64,000 bases of DNA from Acetobacteraceae bacterium (GCA_021732665.1 JAKFUL010000015.1:114449-178448), one strand, 5' to 3'; positions 1 through 9,230 are shown, counted from the first letter of the stretch. Notes: generated by a model from the sequence alone, not told the origin. Program-made: numbers and translations.

Positions 1-865
1 GCAGCATGTGGCAGTTGATGATGGCATTTGCCTTGTCGGCGCCGGCGCTGGATTGGTTGGCGCCCTGGCTGAACAGGGTGACGGTCTTTTCCGTGCTGGC
101 GAACCAGTCGAAGAATTTTTTCGTGTCCGCGGCGGGCAGCCCTGTTTCCCCGCCAGCAGCGGCCAGCGCCGCCGCCAACCCCGGCTTCTCGCTGCGAAAC
201 CCCGCGCCGCTCAGGTGCCGCAGCAACGCGTTGAACAATGCCACATCGCCGCCAGGGCGGATCGGGAGGTGCAGCTCCGCACCCTCACAGCTCGCCGTCC
301 GCCGCGGGTCGATCACCACCACCCGCTTGCCCGCGCGCGCGGCCTGGATGCGCTGGAACAGCACGGGGTGGCACCAGGCGAGGTTGGAGCCGACGAGCAC
401 GATCAGCTCCGCCTGCTCCAGATCCTCATAGGTGCAGGGCACGATGTCCTCGCCGAAGGCCCGCTTGTGGCCGGCGACGGCGGAGGCCATGCAAAGACGC
501 GAATTGCTGTCGATATTGGCGGTGCCGAGGAAACCCTTGGCGAATTTGTTGGCGGCGTAATAATCCTCGGTCAGCAGCTGGCCGGAGACGTAAAGCGCCG
601 TGGCGTCCGGGCCATTGGTTGCGCGCGCAACGGCGAAGGCCTCGGCCACGGCATCGAGTGCCGCATCCCAGCTGGCGCGCTTGCCGTCGACTTCAGGGTG
701 GAGCAGGCGGTTGGCGGCGGCGATGGTTTCGCCCAGCGCCGTGCCCTTGCTGCACAGCCGGCCGTGGTTGGCGGGGTGCGCAGGGTCCCCCGCGACGGGG
801 CCGGTGCCATTGGCCAGGACGCCGCAGCCGACGCCGCAATAGGGGCAGGTGGTGCGCGTGCTCAA
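1..865 (-). CDS. nasA: assimilatory nitrate reductase catalytic subunit, 3' end cut by window edge
   Basis: Molybdopterin enzyme that reduces nitrate to nitrite in the cytoplasm. The visible N-terminal 288 residues carry the [4Fe-4S] motif of the family (C7, C10, C14 in TTCPYCGVGCGV, then C38 in LCSKG) and the start of the molybdopterin domain, including a FGEDIVPCTYEDLE stretch. I chose a TTG start at 863-865 because no ATG or GTG precedes the cysteine motif and the TTG overlaps the stop of the upstream flavoprotein gene by 4 nt, implying translational coupling. It is the last visible gene of the nitrate operon. The rest of the protein, including most of the cofactor-binding domain, lies outside the window. 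Confidence 0.93.
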   Translation of the reverse strand, partial: MSTRTTCPYCGVGCGVLANGTGPVAGDPAHPANHGRLCSKGTALGETIAAANRLLHPEVDGKRASWDAALDAVAEAFAVARATNGPDATALYVSGQLLTEDYYAANKFAKGFLGTANIDSNSRLCMASAVAGHKRAFGEDIVPCTYEDLEQAELIVLVGSNLAWCHPVLFQRIQAARAGKRVVVIDPRRTASCEGAELHLPIRPGGDVALFNALLRHLSGAGFRSEKPGLAAALAAAGGETGLPAADTKKFFDWFASTEKTVTLFSQGANQSSAGADKANAIINCHML

Positions 866-2349
866 TAGACGTCGCGCTGATAGCGGTTCGCTTTCGCCAG
901 GCTGGCCAGCCACGACTTGGCGGCGGCCGCATCCATGCCGCCCTGGATCATGGCGACCTCACGCAGCGCGGCGTCCACGTCGCGCGCCATGCGCAACGCG
1001 TCGCCACACACATAGAAATGCGCGCCCGCCTGCAGCCAGGCCCAGAGCTCCGCCGCCTCCTCAGCCATGCGATGCTGAACGTAGATTTTTTCGACGCCAT
1101 CGCGCGACCAGGCGAGCGACAGGCGTTCCAGCACACCGGCCTCCTGCCACTCCAGGATCTCCTCGCGGAAGAGGAAATCCGTGCCGCTGCGCTGGTCGCC
1201 GAAGAACAGCCAGTTGCGGCCGGGATCTTCCCCCAGCGCGCGGTGCTGGAGAAAAGCGCGGAAGGGGGCGATGCCGGTGCCGGGGCCGACCATGATGACC
1301 GGCGTCCCGGCGTTGTCGGGCAGACGGAAATGGCTGTGCTGGATGAAGACAGGCAAAGCCGCGTCGGCACGATAGGCGAGATGGCAGGAGGCGACGCCAT
1401 CACGCACCCGCCCACGCCGCTCTGCCCGCGCCACACCGACGCACAGGTCCACATGCCCGGGCATGGCGCGAGGACTGGAGGCGATGGAATAGAGGCGGGG
1501 TTTCAGGCGCGGCAGCGCCGCCACCAGATCGGCCAGCGGCGGGCGAGCGGAGGGGAAGGCCAGCAGCAGGTCCAACAGGTCGGCATCCGCCGGTTCGGCA
1601 TTGTCATCGCCATCGGCCAGTGCCCGCAGGGCGGCGGCCTCCGCGGGGTCTTTCGCATGCCGGGCAAGCAGCGCCGAGGTGGTGTCGCCCGGGCGGGCGA
1701 TATCGCGCTCATGCGCGAAAGCCTCGTGCAGTTCCGGCGCGCCGAGTGCGGTCACCACCGCCTGGACCAGCGCCGGGTCGTTGGGGGCGGCCACACTCAG
1801 GCTGTCGCCGGGCTGATAGGGCTGGGTCAGCGCGATGCGGATATGGCGGACATCCTTGGCGCTTCCTTCGCGGGTGAGTTTCTCGGCGAAGAGGACCGAC
1901 GCCATTTCCGTGGTGGGCGCGGGCGTCGATACGACCGTTGGGTTCGCTACCACTGGCGCCTCGGCCAGCATCGCCTTCAGCGCGCGGGCGGTGGTCCGGC
2001 CGCCGGGCACGCAGAGGCTGGCGGAGGCCTCGCGCCCCTCCGCCAACGCCTCGGCGTAGCTCTGGCAAAGATAGCCGCATTGGCCGCAATCCAGCTGCGC
2101 CATGGCGGCCATCAGGCGGCGTTTCCGGGGCTTGCCTTCGGCCAGGGCCAGGCGTTCTTCCAGCTCCAACGCCGGGTCGTGCCAGGGCATGTCCTCCGCT
2201 TCCGCGGGCGCGGCGACGGGGGTGCTGTTCACCTCGGCGCCGCCGTAGAGACCGGCGAAGAAGCCGTTGAGCCAGGCCCGCTGCTCAGGGCTGAAGGGGG
2301 CGGATTCCGGGATGACCGGAACCACGGCGATGGGCGACATCGCGTTCAT
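862..2349 (-). CDS. FAD/Fe-S reductase, sulfite-reductase-alpha-like, electron donor for nitrate/nitrite reduction
   Basis: 495-residue flavoprotein. Residues 150-495 resemble the FAD/NADPH half of CysJ: RLYSIASS at 285-292 binds FAD, GPGTGIAPFR at 355-364 and YVCGDA at 446-451 belong to the NADP domain, and the C-terminal Tyr is typical of this family. There is no FMN-binding flavodoxin domain. Instead the N-terminal part has four cysteines (C88, C91, C95, C113) in a C-x2-C-x3-C-x17-C pattern close to the RnfB-type [4Fe-4S] domain. It sits between nirA and nasA with 4-nt overlaps on both sides, so I infer that it passes NADPH electrons through FAD and the cluster to NasA and perhaps NirA. 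The electron acceptor is not shown by sequence. Confidence 0.85.
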   Translation of the reverse strand: MNAMSPIAVVPVIPESAPFSPEQRAWLNGFFAGLYGGAEVNSTPVAAPAEAEDMPWHDPALELEERLALAEGKPRKRRLMAAMAQLDCGQCGYLCQSYAEALAEGREASASLCVPGGRTTARALKAMLAEAPVVANPTVVSTPAPTTEMASVLFAEKLTREGSAKDVRHIRIALTQPYQPGDSLSVAAPNDPALVQAVVTALGAPELHEAFAHERDIARPGDTTSALLARHAKDPAEAAALRALADGDDNAEPADADLLDLLLAFPSARPPLADLVAALPRLKPRLYSIASSPRAMPGHVDLCVGVARAERRGRVRDGVASCHLAYRADAALPVFIQHSHFRLPDNAGTPVIMVGPGTGIAPFRAFLQHRALGEDPGRNWLFFGDQRSGTDFLFREEILEWQEAGVLERLSLAWSRDGVEKIYVQHRMAEEAAELWAWLQAGAHFYVCGDALRMARDVDAALREVAMIQGGMDAAAAKSWLASLAKANRYQRDVY

Positions 2350-4046
2350 GCGGCGACCTCCTCGGCATCGGCCATGGCGTTCAGGGCGGCCTCGTCGTGA
2401 ACCGCCGTGAAGGCCTGGAAGCTTTCGCCCGGTGCCTCGCGCAGCCAGGCCTGGAGCAGTTTCAGCAGCAGCGGCGCCAGTTCATCGACCGCGATCTTCG
2501 GGCGGATCAGGCGGCCGATCTTCTGCTCGGGCCCCGCGCCACCGCCGATGTGGATGTCGTAGCCCTCGACCTCCTCCTCGCCGCGTTCGACCTTCGCGCC
2601 GAGCAGCCCGATATCGGCGACATAGTGTTGCGCGCAGGAATGGTGGCATCCCGTGAAATGGATGTTGATCGGCGCGGGCAGGGTGATGCGGGCGTCCAGC
2701 CATTCCGCGATCTCGGCCGCGTGCTTCTTCGTGTTGGAGGCGGCGAATTTGCAACCCGCATTGCCGGTGCAGGCCACGAGGCCGCCGCGCAGATGGCTCG
2801 CGTCATGGCTCAGGCCCAGCGCCGCGATCCCGGCCAGCAGCGGTGCCGGGTCGGCCACATCGGGGATGATCAGGCTCTGCCACACCGTCAGGCGCAGCTC
2901 GCCCGAACCATGGCGGTCGGCCAGCGCTGCCAGCCCGCGCATCTGTTCCACCGTCAGGCGCCCCAGCGGCGTCACGACGCCGACATAGCTCAGCCCGTTC
3001 TGCTTCTGCGCATGCACGCCGACATGGCCGTGCTTGGCCCCGGCCGGCGCCAGTTCCAGCGAGTTCGGGCGCGGCAGCGGGCGGCCGAACACGGCCTCCA
3101 CCTCGGCCAGGAATTTTGCGAACCCCCAGCGGTCCAGCAGATATTTCAGGCGCGCCTTCTTACGGTCGGTGCGGTCGCCATGGGCGATGAAGACGCGCAG
3201 GATGGCATCGCACAGCTTCACCGCGTCCCTTGGTTCCACCGCCACCCCGGTCTGCCGCGCGAAGTCCATATGGCCGGTGATGCCGCCCAGGCCCAGCGCA
3301 TACATCACCGTGCCATCCGCCGCGCGCGCGGCGCGCAGGGAGATATCGTTGGTCTCCTCCAGCACCGCCACGGCGCCGCCGCCATCCAGCGCGATATTGA
3401 ATTTTCGCGGCAGTCCAAACAGGTCGCGCGTGGTCAGGATGTGGTGGTGCAGCGCACGCACCTGCGGACGGGTGTCGATCCACTCCGCGGCGTCGATCCC
3501 CACCGTCGGGCTGGCGGTGATGTTGCGGACGTTGTCGGCGCCGGTGCCGCGCGGCAGCAGGCCGATCTCGCCCAGGCGCATGACCACCAGCGGGCCATTC
3601 TCGGCGGCGATCTCGCGAATCTGCAGGTTCGCGCGCGTGGTGATGTCGAGATACCCGCCGCCCAGCTCGGCGGCGATATCGGCGGCGCCGCGGGCCTGGT
3701 GGGCGGTCAGGATGCCGCCCGGGATCCGCAGCCTGGTCATGAAGGAATTCTGCGCGGGGGCGACGAAGAACAGCCCGTGATACTTCGTCATCAGCACATC
3801 GGTACCTTTGGGGAAGGCCCCGGCCTCAGCCCGCGCCGTCAGCTCATCCCAGCGGTCGAGCGGGTGTTTCTCGCGTTTGGCTATCTCCTCCGGCGTCAGC
3901 TTGCCGCCGGCCGCCATGGCCGCGTCCTGCGCGGCGCGCAGGGCGTCGGCAGGGGCGCTGCCCTCCGTCGCCGGCTTGCCGCGGCGGGCTTCCACCCCGG
4001 CGACAAACCCCTTCAGGTATTCCTGCTGCTCGTCGGAGAAATTCAT
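2346..4046 (-). CDS. nirA: siroheme [4Fe-4S] nitrite reductase (NirA type)
   Basis: 566-residue member of the nitrite/sulfite reductase family; it reduces nitrite to ammonium with six electrons. The siroheme-iron-sulfur ligands are visible: C426 and C432 in CTGNAGC and C467 and C471 in GCHHSC, the C-x5-C plus C-x3-C arrangement of the family. The two ferredoxin-like half domains, repeated in this family, surround residues 80-180 and 340-400. The start gives MNFSDEQQEYLKGFVAG, a common beginning in this family. The gene overlaps the FAD reductase upstream and the flavoprotein downstream by 4 nt each. Sulfite reductase is the alternative, but the nasA/nrt context favours nitrite. Confidence 0.93.
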   Translation of the reverse strand: MNFSDEQQEYLKGFVAGVEARRGKPATEGSAPADALRAAQDAAMAAGGKLTPEEIAKREKHPLDRWDELTARAEAGAFPKGTDVLMTKYHGLFFVAPAQNSFMTRLRIPGGILTAHQARGAADIAAELGGGYLDITTRANLQIREIAAENGPLVVMRLGEIGLLPRGTGADNVRNITASPTVGIDAAEWIDTRPQVRALHHHILTTRDLFGLPRKFNIALDGGGAVAVLEETNDISLRAARAADGTVMYALGLGGITGHMDFARQTGVAVEPRDAVKLCDAILRVFIAHGDRTDRKKARLKYLLDRWGFAKFLAEVEAVFGRPLPRPNSLELAPAGAKHGHVGVHAQKQNGLSYVGVVTPLGRLTVEQMRGLAALADRHGSGELRLTVWQSLIIPDVADPAPLLAGIAALGLSHDASHLRGGLVACTGNAGCKFAASNTKKHAAEIAEWLDARITLPAPINIHFTGCHHSCAQHYVADIGLLGAKVERGEEEVEGYDIHIGGGAGPEQKIGRLIRPKIAVDELAPLLLKLLQAWLREAPGESFQAFTAVHDEAALNAMADAEEVAA

Positions 4047-5236
4047 GCCGCCAGCCCCGGCCCGAAGGCCAGCGAGGCGCGCATGCGCCCCAACGGCAGC
4101 CGGCGCGTGATGAGGTCGAGATAGAAGCCGCTATCGGCCGTGTCGCCATACAGCACAGCGCCCACCAGCCGGTCCTGCTTCACCACCAGGCGGCGATAAA
4201 AATCCTCGCCCTCGTCATGCAGGGTGAGAATTTCACCATCGGCTCCGCCAATGTCGCCGGCGGACCAGACGGCGGTGCCACTCACCTTCAGCGCGGCGGA
4301 ATCGGTGCGGGCGGCCCAGCCCTGGCCTTGCCCGGCCAACGCGGCGGCGGCGGCCTCGGCCTGTTCCAGCGCCGGCGCGACGAGGCCGATGCATTGCCCC
4401 TCGACCTCGGCGCATTCGCCCAGCGCCTGCACCGCGGGGTCGGCGGTGAAAAGGCCGCGATCGGCCTTGATGCCGCGCCCGACATCCAGCCCGGCCTCGC
4501 GTGCCAGCGCCACCTGCGGGCGGATGCCCACGGCCATCACCACGAGGCGTGCCGGCAACAGGCGGCCATCGCTCAGGCGCACGCCCTGGACATGGCCCTC
4601 GCCCTCCAGCGCCACGGTGCTGGCGGGCATGGCGAAGCGGATGCCGCGACCGCCCATGCGGGTCGCCAGAAGTGCTCCGGCGCGGGCATCGAGCTGGCGT
4701 TCCATCGGCCAGTCCACCGCGTGCACCACCGTCACCCTCATGCCGCGCGCGGCCAGGCCCGCGGCGGCCTCCAGCCCCAGCAGCCCGCCGCCGATGACCA
4801 CGGCGTTTCCCCTTCCCTCGGCGGCGCGGAGCATGGCCCGGACATCGGCCAGGTCTCGATAGCCGACCACGCCCGGAAGCTCCGCGCCCGGGAGCGGCAG
4901 GCGCACGGCCTGGCTGCCCATGGCCAGGATCAGGTGGTCATAGTCCAGCGCCTCACCCCGCGCGGTGATGGCGCGTTTGGCAGCGCGGTCGACCGCGGCG
5001 ATGCGCGTGCCGGGGCGATAGCCCACGCCGGCATCGCGCAGCGCCCGCGCCGAATGGGTGAGAAGCGCCGGCACCTCGATCTCGCCGGCCAGCAGCTTGG
5101 ACAGCGCCACGCGATCATAGGGCAGCGCCGCCTCGGCGCCGGCCAGCGTCACCGCAGCGCCCGGCAGACGGGCGGAGACGCGCAGCGCCGCGCGGGTGCC
5201 CGCGGGCCCCGCGCCCACGACCACAATGCGCATCAC
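4043..5236 (-). CDS. FAD-dependent NAD(P)H oxidoreductase (NirB N-terminal-like)
   Basis: 397-residue pyridine nucleotide-disulfide oxidoreductase. It has two dinucleotide folds: GAGPAGTRAA near residue 7 for FAD and VIGGGLLGLEAA near 147 for NAD(P)H, plus the conserved MAVGIRPQ stretch. It resembles the first half of NirB, but it has neither the BFD-type [2Fe-2S] CxxC domain nor the siroheme half, which is supplied as a separate protein by the adjacent nirA. It lies between nrtD and nirA with 4-nt overlaps on each side. I infer that it feeds electrons to NirA, directly or through a ferredoxin or the neighbouring flavoprotein; this is not provable from sequence. Confidence 0.85.
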   Translation of the reverse strand: MMRIVVVGAGPAGTRAALRVSARLPGAAVTLAGAEAALPYDRVALSKLLAGEIEVPALLTHSARALRDAGVGYRPGTRIAAVDRAAKRAITARGEALDYDHLILAMGSQAVRLPLPGAELPGVVGYRDLADVRAMLRAAEGRGNAVVIGGGLLGLEAAAGLAARGMRVTVVHAVDWPMERQLDARAGALLATRMGGRGIRFAMPASTVALEGEGHVQGVRLSDGRLLPARLVVMAVGIRPQVALAREAGLDVGRGIKADRGLFTADPAVQALGECAEVEGQCIGLVAPALEQAEAAAAALAGQGQGWAARTDSAALKVSGTAVWSAGDIGGADGEILTLHDEGEDFYRRLVVKQDRLVGAVLYGDTADSGFYLDLITRRLPLGRMRASLAFGPGLAA

Positions 5237-6027
5237 GCCGCCGCCAGCGCCGGGTTGGCGTGCCGGGCATGGAGGAATTCCAGCACCGCCGCCCGCGCAT
5301 TGACGAAGCGCGGGTCATGCGCCAGGGCCAGCCTGTCGCGTGGGCGCTCGAGGTCCACTTCCAGGATTTCTCCCACCGTGGCGTTGGGGCCGTTGGTCAG
5401 CATGACGATGCGGTCGGAGAGCAATACCGCCTCATCCACATCATGGGTGATCATCATGATGGTGGTGCCGAGCCGGGCATGGATGTCCATCACCTGGTCC
5501 TGCAGATGCGCGCGGGTGAGGGCGTCGAGCGCGCCGAAGGGCTCGTCCAGCAGCAGGACTTTTGGGCGCATGGAGAGCGCGCGGGCGATGCCGATGCGCT
5601 GCTTCATGCCACCGGAGATTTCATGCGGCCGTTTGTCCTTCGCCGCCGTCATGCGCACGAGGGCGAGCTGTTCCATCACCCATTCATGGCGCTCGCGCCG
5701 GGTCAGCTCCTTCGACAGCGTCTGGTCCACCGCCAGCTTGATGTTCTCGTAGCAGGTCAGCCAGGGCAGCAGGCTGTGGTTCTGGAAGACCACGGCGCGG
5801 TCGGGGCCGGGGCCCGAGACCTCGCGCCCTTCCAGCAGCACGCCGCCCAGCGTGGCCGGCAGCAGGCCCGCCACCACGTTCAACATGGTGGATTTGCCGC
5901 AGCCGCTATGACCGATGACCGCCACGTATTCGCCCTTGGCGACACGCAGCTCGACCTCGTTCAGCACGGGCACCGGCGCCTTCGGGAAGGCCACGGTCAG
6001 GCGGGAGATTTCGAGAAATACCGACAT
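5233..6027 (-). CDS. nrtD: nitrate ABC transporter ATP-binding protein
   Basis: 264-residue ABC ATPase of the nitrate/sulfonate/taurine branch. Walker A is GHSGCGKST, the signature is ISGGMKQRIGIARAL, and Walker B is VLLLDEPFGALDAL. It would energise nitrate import with the permease encoded immediately upstream. I placed the start at the ATG of MSVFLEISRL (6025-6027), which follows an AAGGG sequence and begins 11 nt after the permease stop; a longer reading would run far into the permease gene. It overlaps the FAD reductase by 4 nt. Substrate assignment rests on the operon, because nitrate, taurine and sulfonate ATPases are hard to tell apart. Confidence 0.92.
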   Translation of the reverse strand: MSVFLEISRLTVAFPKAPVPVLNEVELRVAKGEYVAVIGHSGCGKSTMLNVVAGLLPATLGGVLLEGREVSGPGPDRAVVFQNHSLLPWLTCYENIKLAVDQTLSKELTRRERHEWVMEQLALVRMTAAKDKRPHEISGGMKQRIGIARALSMRPKVLLLDEPFGALDALTRAHLQDQVMDIHARLGTTIMMITHDVDEAVLLSDRIVMLTNGPNATVGEILEVDLERPRDRLALAHDPRFVNARAAVLEFLHARHANPALAAA

Positions 6028-6038
6028 TTTCGTGCCCT

Positions 6039-6902
6039 TCAGTTCGCTTGCGTGCCGCGTGTGGCGAGGTTGCCGGCGAAGGCCACCACCCGGTCCAGCG
6101 CGTAGCCGACGAGCCCGACATAGATCAGCGCCACGATGATGTCGGAGAGGTTGGAGCTGTTCCACGCGTCCCAGATGAAGAAGCCGATGCCCACGCCGCC
6201 GATCAACATCTCGGCCGCGATGATGGCCAGCCAGGACAGGCCGATGCCGATGCGCAGACCCGTGAAGATGTAGGGCGCGGCGGCCGGCAGCACGATCTTC
6301 CAGAAAAATGCGGGGCCACGCAGGCGGATCACCGCGGCCACATTCCGAAAATCCTGCGGCACGTTGCGCACGCCCACCGCCGTGTTGATGATGATGGGCC
6401 AGACCGCGGTGATGAAGATCACGAAGATGGCGCTCGGCTGGGCTTCGCGGAACGCCGCCAGCGAGAGCGGCAGCCAGGCCAGGGGCGGCACCGTGCGCAG
6501 CACCTGGAAGATCGGGTCCAGCCCGCGCATGGCGAACTGGCTGGTGCCGATCAGCAGGCCCACGCCGATGCCGATGGTGGCGGACAGGAAGAAGCCCATC
6601 GCCACCCGTTGCAGGCTGGCCAGCAGGTGCCAGAACAGCCCCTTGTCCAACCCGCCGCGATCATAGAAGGGGTCCACGATCAGGTCGCGGCTCTGCGCCC
6701 AGACGGTGCTGGGTGCGGGCAGGGTGGCGCCGGGCTGGCTGCCCCAGAATTCCCAGATCGCGACGAAGACGGCGAGCACCACCAAGGGCGGCACCACATG
6801 CTTGGCGATCTCTGCCAGCTGGTTGATCTGCGGCAGGGCGCGCGGCGTCACGGGCGTGATCGTTGCGGGGGCAACCACCACGGGTTTGCTGGAGACATTC
6901 AT
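6039..6902 (-). CDS. nrtB: nitrate ABC transporter permease
   Basis: 287-residue inner-membrane protein of the binding-protein-dependent permease family (NrtB/SsuC). An N-terminal cytoplasmic stretch of about 35 residues is followed by a first membrane segment (VVPPLVVLAVFVAIWEFWG) and four to five further hydrophobic segments. The EAA-like coupling loop lies around LPAAAPYIFTGLRIGIGLSW. It starts 3 nt after the nrtA stop codon and is followed by nrtD after 11 nt, so the transporter genes are co-transcribed and tightly coupled. Function in nitrate (and probably nitrite) import is inferred from the neighbours. Confidence 0.92.
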   Translation of the reverse strand: MNVSSKPVVVAPATITPVTPRALPQINQLAEIAKHVVPPLVVLAVFVAIWEFWGSQPGATLPAPSTVWAQSRDLIVDPFYDRGGLDKGLFWHLLASLQRVAMGFFLSATIGIGVGLLIGTSQFAMRGLDPIFQVLRTVPPLAWLPLSLAAFREAQPSAIFVIFITAVWPIIINTAVGVRNVPQDFRNVAAVIRLRGPAFFWKIVLPAAAPYIFTGLRIGIGLSWLAIIAAEMLIGGVGIGFFIWDAWNSSNLSDIIVALIYVGLVGYALDRVVAFAGNLATRGTQAN

Positions 6903-6905
6903 CGC

Positions 6906-8153
6906 TCAGGCTCCCTGTACGCGCTTGATGGCGAGCGAGGCGAGGTAGGCGGCGGGGTTGGCCGGGTCGAAGACCTTGCCGTCGAAGAAGGTCTCGGGGC
7001 CACGCGACACGCCACGGGGGGTGGCGGAATTGGCCACGCCCGCGCGCTCGGCCGCGGCGCGCCAAATGCCTTCCCGGTTCACCGCCGCGACCAGGGCGCG
7101 GGTGTCGGTCTCGGGCGGCAGCACGCCCCAGCGGATGTTCTCGGTCAGGAACCAGAGGTCATGGCTCTGGAACGGGTAGCTGGCATGGTCGCGCCAGAAC
7201 TTCATCGCCAGGTCGTAGTTGTTGACGTTGCGGCCATCGCCGTAATCCACGATGCCCTGCAGGCGAGGCAGGATATCGGCGGGCGGCACGTTGAACCAGG
7301 CGCGGCGGCCGATGATGCTGGCCATCTCCGCCTTGTTCGCGGTCACATCGCACCATTGCGCGGCCTCGATCACCGCGGCCACCAGCGCTTCGGTCGCGCG
7401 CGGGTTCTGCGCCACGAAATCGGCCCGCAGGCCCAGGCATTTCTCCGGGTGGTCGCGCCACAGCTCGCCGGTGGTGCAGGCGGTGTAGCCCAGGCGCTGG
7501 TTTACCAGCTGCGCGTTCCAGGGCTCGCCCACACAAAAGGCGTCCATGGTGCCGACCCGCATATTGGCGACCATCTGCGGCGGCGGCACGACGATGGTGG
7601 AGACGTCGCGGTCGGGGTCGATGCCGGCGGCCGCCATCCAGTAGCGGATCCAGCAATCATGCGTGCCGCCGCGGAAGGTCATGGCGATCTTGCTGTCGGC
7701 ATTGAGCGCGCGGCGCAGCGGCGCGGCATCCAGCCGCGCACCCAGCGCCTTGTGCTTCTCCGCCACCGAGATGCCCTGGCCATTGGTGTTCAGTCGGGCA
7801 ACGATGGCCATGGGCACCGGCACGTTGTTCTGCGTGATCCGGCCCATGTGGATGAGATAGGCCATGGGGGTGAGCAGATGCGCGCCGTCAATGCCGCCGG
7901 AACCGCCGCCGAGGACGAGGTTGTCACGCGTGGCACCCCAGCTCGCCTGCTTGTCGATCTCGACATCGGGCATGCCGTGCTTGGTGAAGAAGCCCTTTTC
8001 CTTGGCGATGATCAGCGGCGCGCTGTCGGTCAGCGCGATGTATCCGAGCTTGGCGCGGCGCACTTCCGGGGAGGACCCGCCTTGCGCGAAGACGCCACGC
8101 GGCGCCGCGGCCAGCAGGGCGGAGGTGGAGAGGATGGCGTTGCGGCGATTCAT
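6906..8153 (-). CDS. nrtA: nitrate-binding periplasmic protein of ABC transporter
   Basis: 415-residue NrtA/CmpA-family solute-binding protein. It begins MNRRNAILSTSALLAAA, a twin-arginine-like export signal ending near VFAQG, and contains family stretches such as LGYIALTDSAPLIIAKEKGFF, DGAHLLTPMAYL and VANMRVGTMDAFCVGEPWN. The start is the ATG at 8151-8153, which overlaps the nasS stop codon by 4 nt; a longer upstream reading enters nasS. It would deliver nitrate to NrtB. It has a sibling without a signal peptide directly upstream (nasS), the usual pairing of importer receptor and cytoplasmic sensor. Confidence 0.93.
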   Translation of the reverse strand: MNRRNAILSTSALLAAAPRGVFAQGGSSPEVRRAKLGYIALTDSAPLIIAKEKGFFTKHGMPDVEIDKQASWGATRDNLVLGGGSGGIDGAHLLTPMAYLIHMGRITQNNVPVPMAIVARLNTNGQGISVAEKHKALGARLDAAPLRRALNADSKIAMTFRGGTHDCWIRYWMAAAGIDPDRDVSTIVVPPPQMVANMRVGTMDAFCVGEPWNAQLVNQRLGYTACTTGELWRDHPEKCLGLRADFVAQNPRATEALVAAVIEAAQWCDVTANKAEMASIIGRRAWFNVPPADILPRLQGIVDYGDGRNVNNYDLAMKFWRDHASYPFQSHDLWFLTENIRWGVLPPETDTRALVAAVNREGIWRAAAERAGVANSATPRGVSRGPETFFDGKVFDPANPAAYLASLAIKRVQGA

Positions 8154-9193
8154 GCGGGTTGCTCCGTGGGCGAGAAAAGGGGTTCGGGTTCGTTCACGCG
8201 GGTGGCGGCGGCGCGCCACAGCGAAGGGTTCCAGGCAGCAAGCAGCGCGGCCTGGTCGGCATCGGGGGCAAGGTGGCCCCAGCGTTGCATCTGCCGCAGC
8301 CACCAGGCGGCCTGGCCGGCATGGGGGAAGGTGCCGTCGCGGAACTGCATGGGGTGGGCCTGGGCGACGGCGCCGGAAAACGCTTCCGCAACAGTCTCGA
8401 GCGCGAGGTGCGGGAAGGCGCGCTTGTGCAGAATGCGCGTGGCCTCATCGCGGTTGGCGGGGTCGTCGAGCCAGCGCGCGGCGGCCAGCATGGCGGCGGT
8501 GACGGGAATGGCGATCTCCGGATTGGCGCGCGCCCAGCCGGCGCCGAAGGCCAGCACCTTCTCCGGGTGGTCGGGCCAGATATGGCCGGTGCCCATCACC
8601 ACGCGGCCGGCGCCCAGCGCCTGGGCGTGGCTGCCCCAGGGTTCGCCGGCGCAGAAGCCGTCGATGTGGCCGGCGGCCAGCTGCGCCGGGCATTGTGGCG
8701 GCGGCACGACGGTCAGGCGCACATCGCGGTCCGGATCCAGCCCCGCGGAGGCCAGCCAGTGCCGCAGCAGATAATTGTGCGAGGAGAAGGCGAAGACCAC
8801 CGCCAGCGTGGCGCAGCGCAGCGCGGAAGGGCCCTCGGCCGCCACCGCCTCCGCCAGTTCGGGCTTCAGGGCCAGGGTATTGCCGTTGCGGCCCAGGCCG
8901 CAGGCGATGGTGATCTCCGCCTCCACCCCGCCGAGGCCGGCGCCGAGCGCTATGGCCATGGGCCCGAGCAGATGCGCGCCATCCAGAGCGCCGAAGGCCA
9001 GCTTGTCGCGCAGCGTGGCCCAGCCGGGTTCGGCGCTGAGGGCCACATGCAGGCCCACCGCCTCGAACAGCCCCAGCGCCTCGGCCACCAGCAGCGGCGC
9101 GGCATCGGCCAGCGGCACGAATCCCAGGCGGGTGATGCGCGAGGCGTCACGGCGGCTGATGCGCGGATAGGGCAGAACGGTGCTGTCTGGCAC
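8150..9193 (-). CDS. nasS: NasS-type nitrate sensor (NrtA-like, cytoplasmic)
   Basis: About 347 residues, homologous to nrtA (LGFVPLADAAPLLVAEALGLFE, DGAHLLGPMAIAL, GHIDGFCAGEPWG) but with no export signal. In NasS-NasT systems such a protein binds nitrate and, without nitrate, sequesters the antiterminator NasT. It follows nasT in the same direction. I place the start at GTG 9191-9193, because the reading frame remains open to 9313 but those bases form three RNA hairpins that fit a leader. The upstream stretch is also rich in atypical residues. It ends in a 4-nt overlap with nrtA. The main doubt is the exact start; a plain second receptor is the alternative function. Confidence 0.85.
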   Translation of the reverse strand: MPDSTVLPYPRISRRDASRITRLGFVPLADAAPLLVAEALGLFEAVGLHVALSAEPGWATLRDKLAFGALDGAHLLGPMAIALGAGLGGVEAEITIACGLGRNGNTLALKPELAEAVAAEGPSALRCATLAVVFAFSSHNYLLRHWLASAGLDPDRDVRLTVVPPPQCPAQLAAGHIDGFCAGEPWGSHAQALGAGRVVMGTGHIWPDHPEKVLAFGAGWARANPEIAIPVTAAMLAAARWLDDPANRDEATRILHKRAFPHLALETVAEAFSGAVAQAHPMQFRDGTFPHAGQAAWWLRQMQRWGHLAPDADQAALLAAWNPSLWRAAATRVNEPEPLFSPTEQPA

Positions 9194-9209
9194 TCTTGGC
9201 GGCTTTCGG

Positions 9210-9230
9210 CGCACCCATGGTCGGGGTGCG
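9210..9230 (-). promoter_or_regulatory. third leader hairpin before nasS
   Basis: On the minus strand this is a perfect 7-bp stem (CGCACCC/GGGTGCG) with a 7-nt loop. It lies 4 nt after the second ANTAR hairpin and 16 nt before the proposed GTG start of nasS. It could be the attenuator hairpin that NasT prevents, or it could mask the nasS ribosome site. No U-run follows, so it is not a classical intrinsic terminator. Confidence 0.45.

Noticed and set aside
6048..8774. 908-codon plus-strand open frame
   Set aside because: Antisense to nrtB, nrtA and nasS, composition skewed to Gly/His/Arg/Asp with no motif; an artefact of high GC at third positions.
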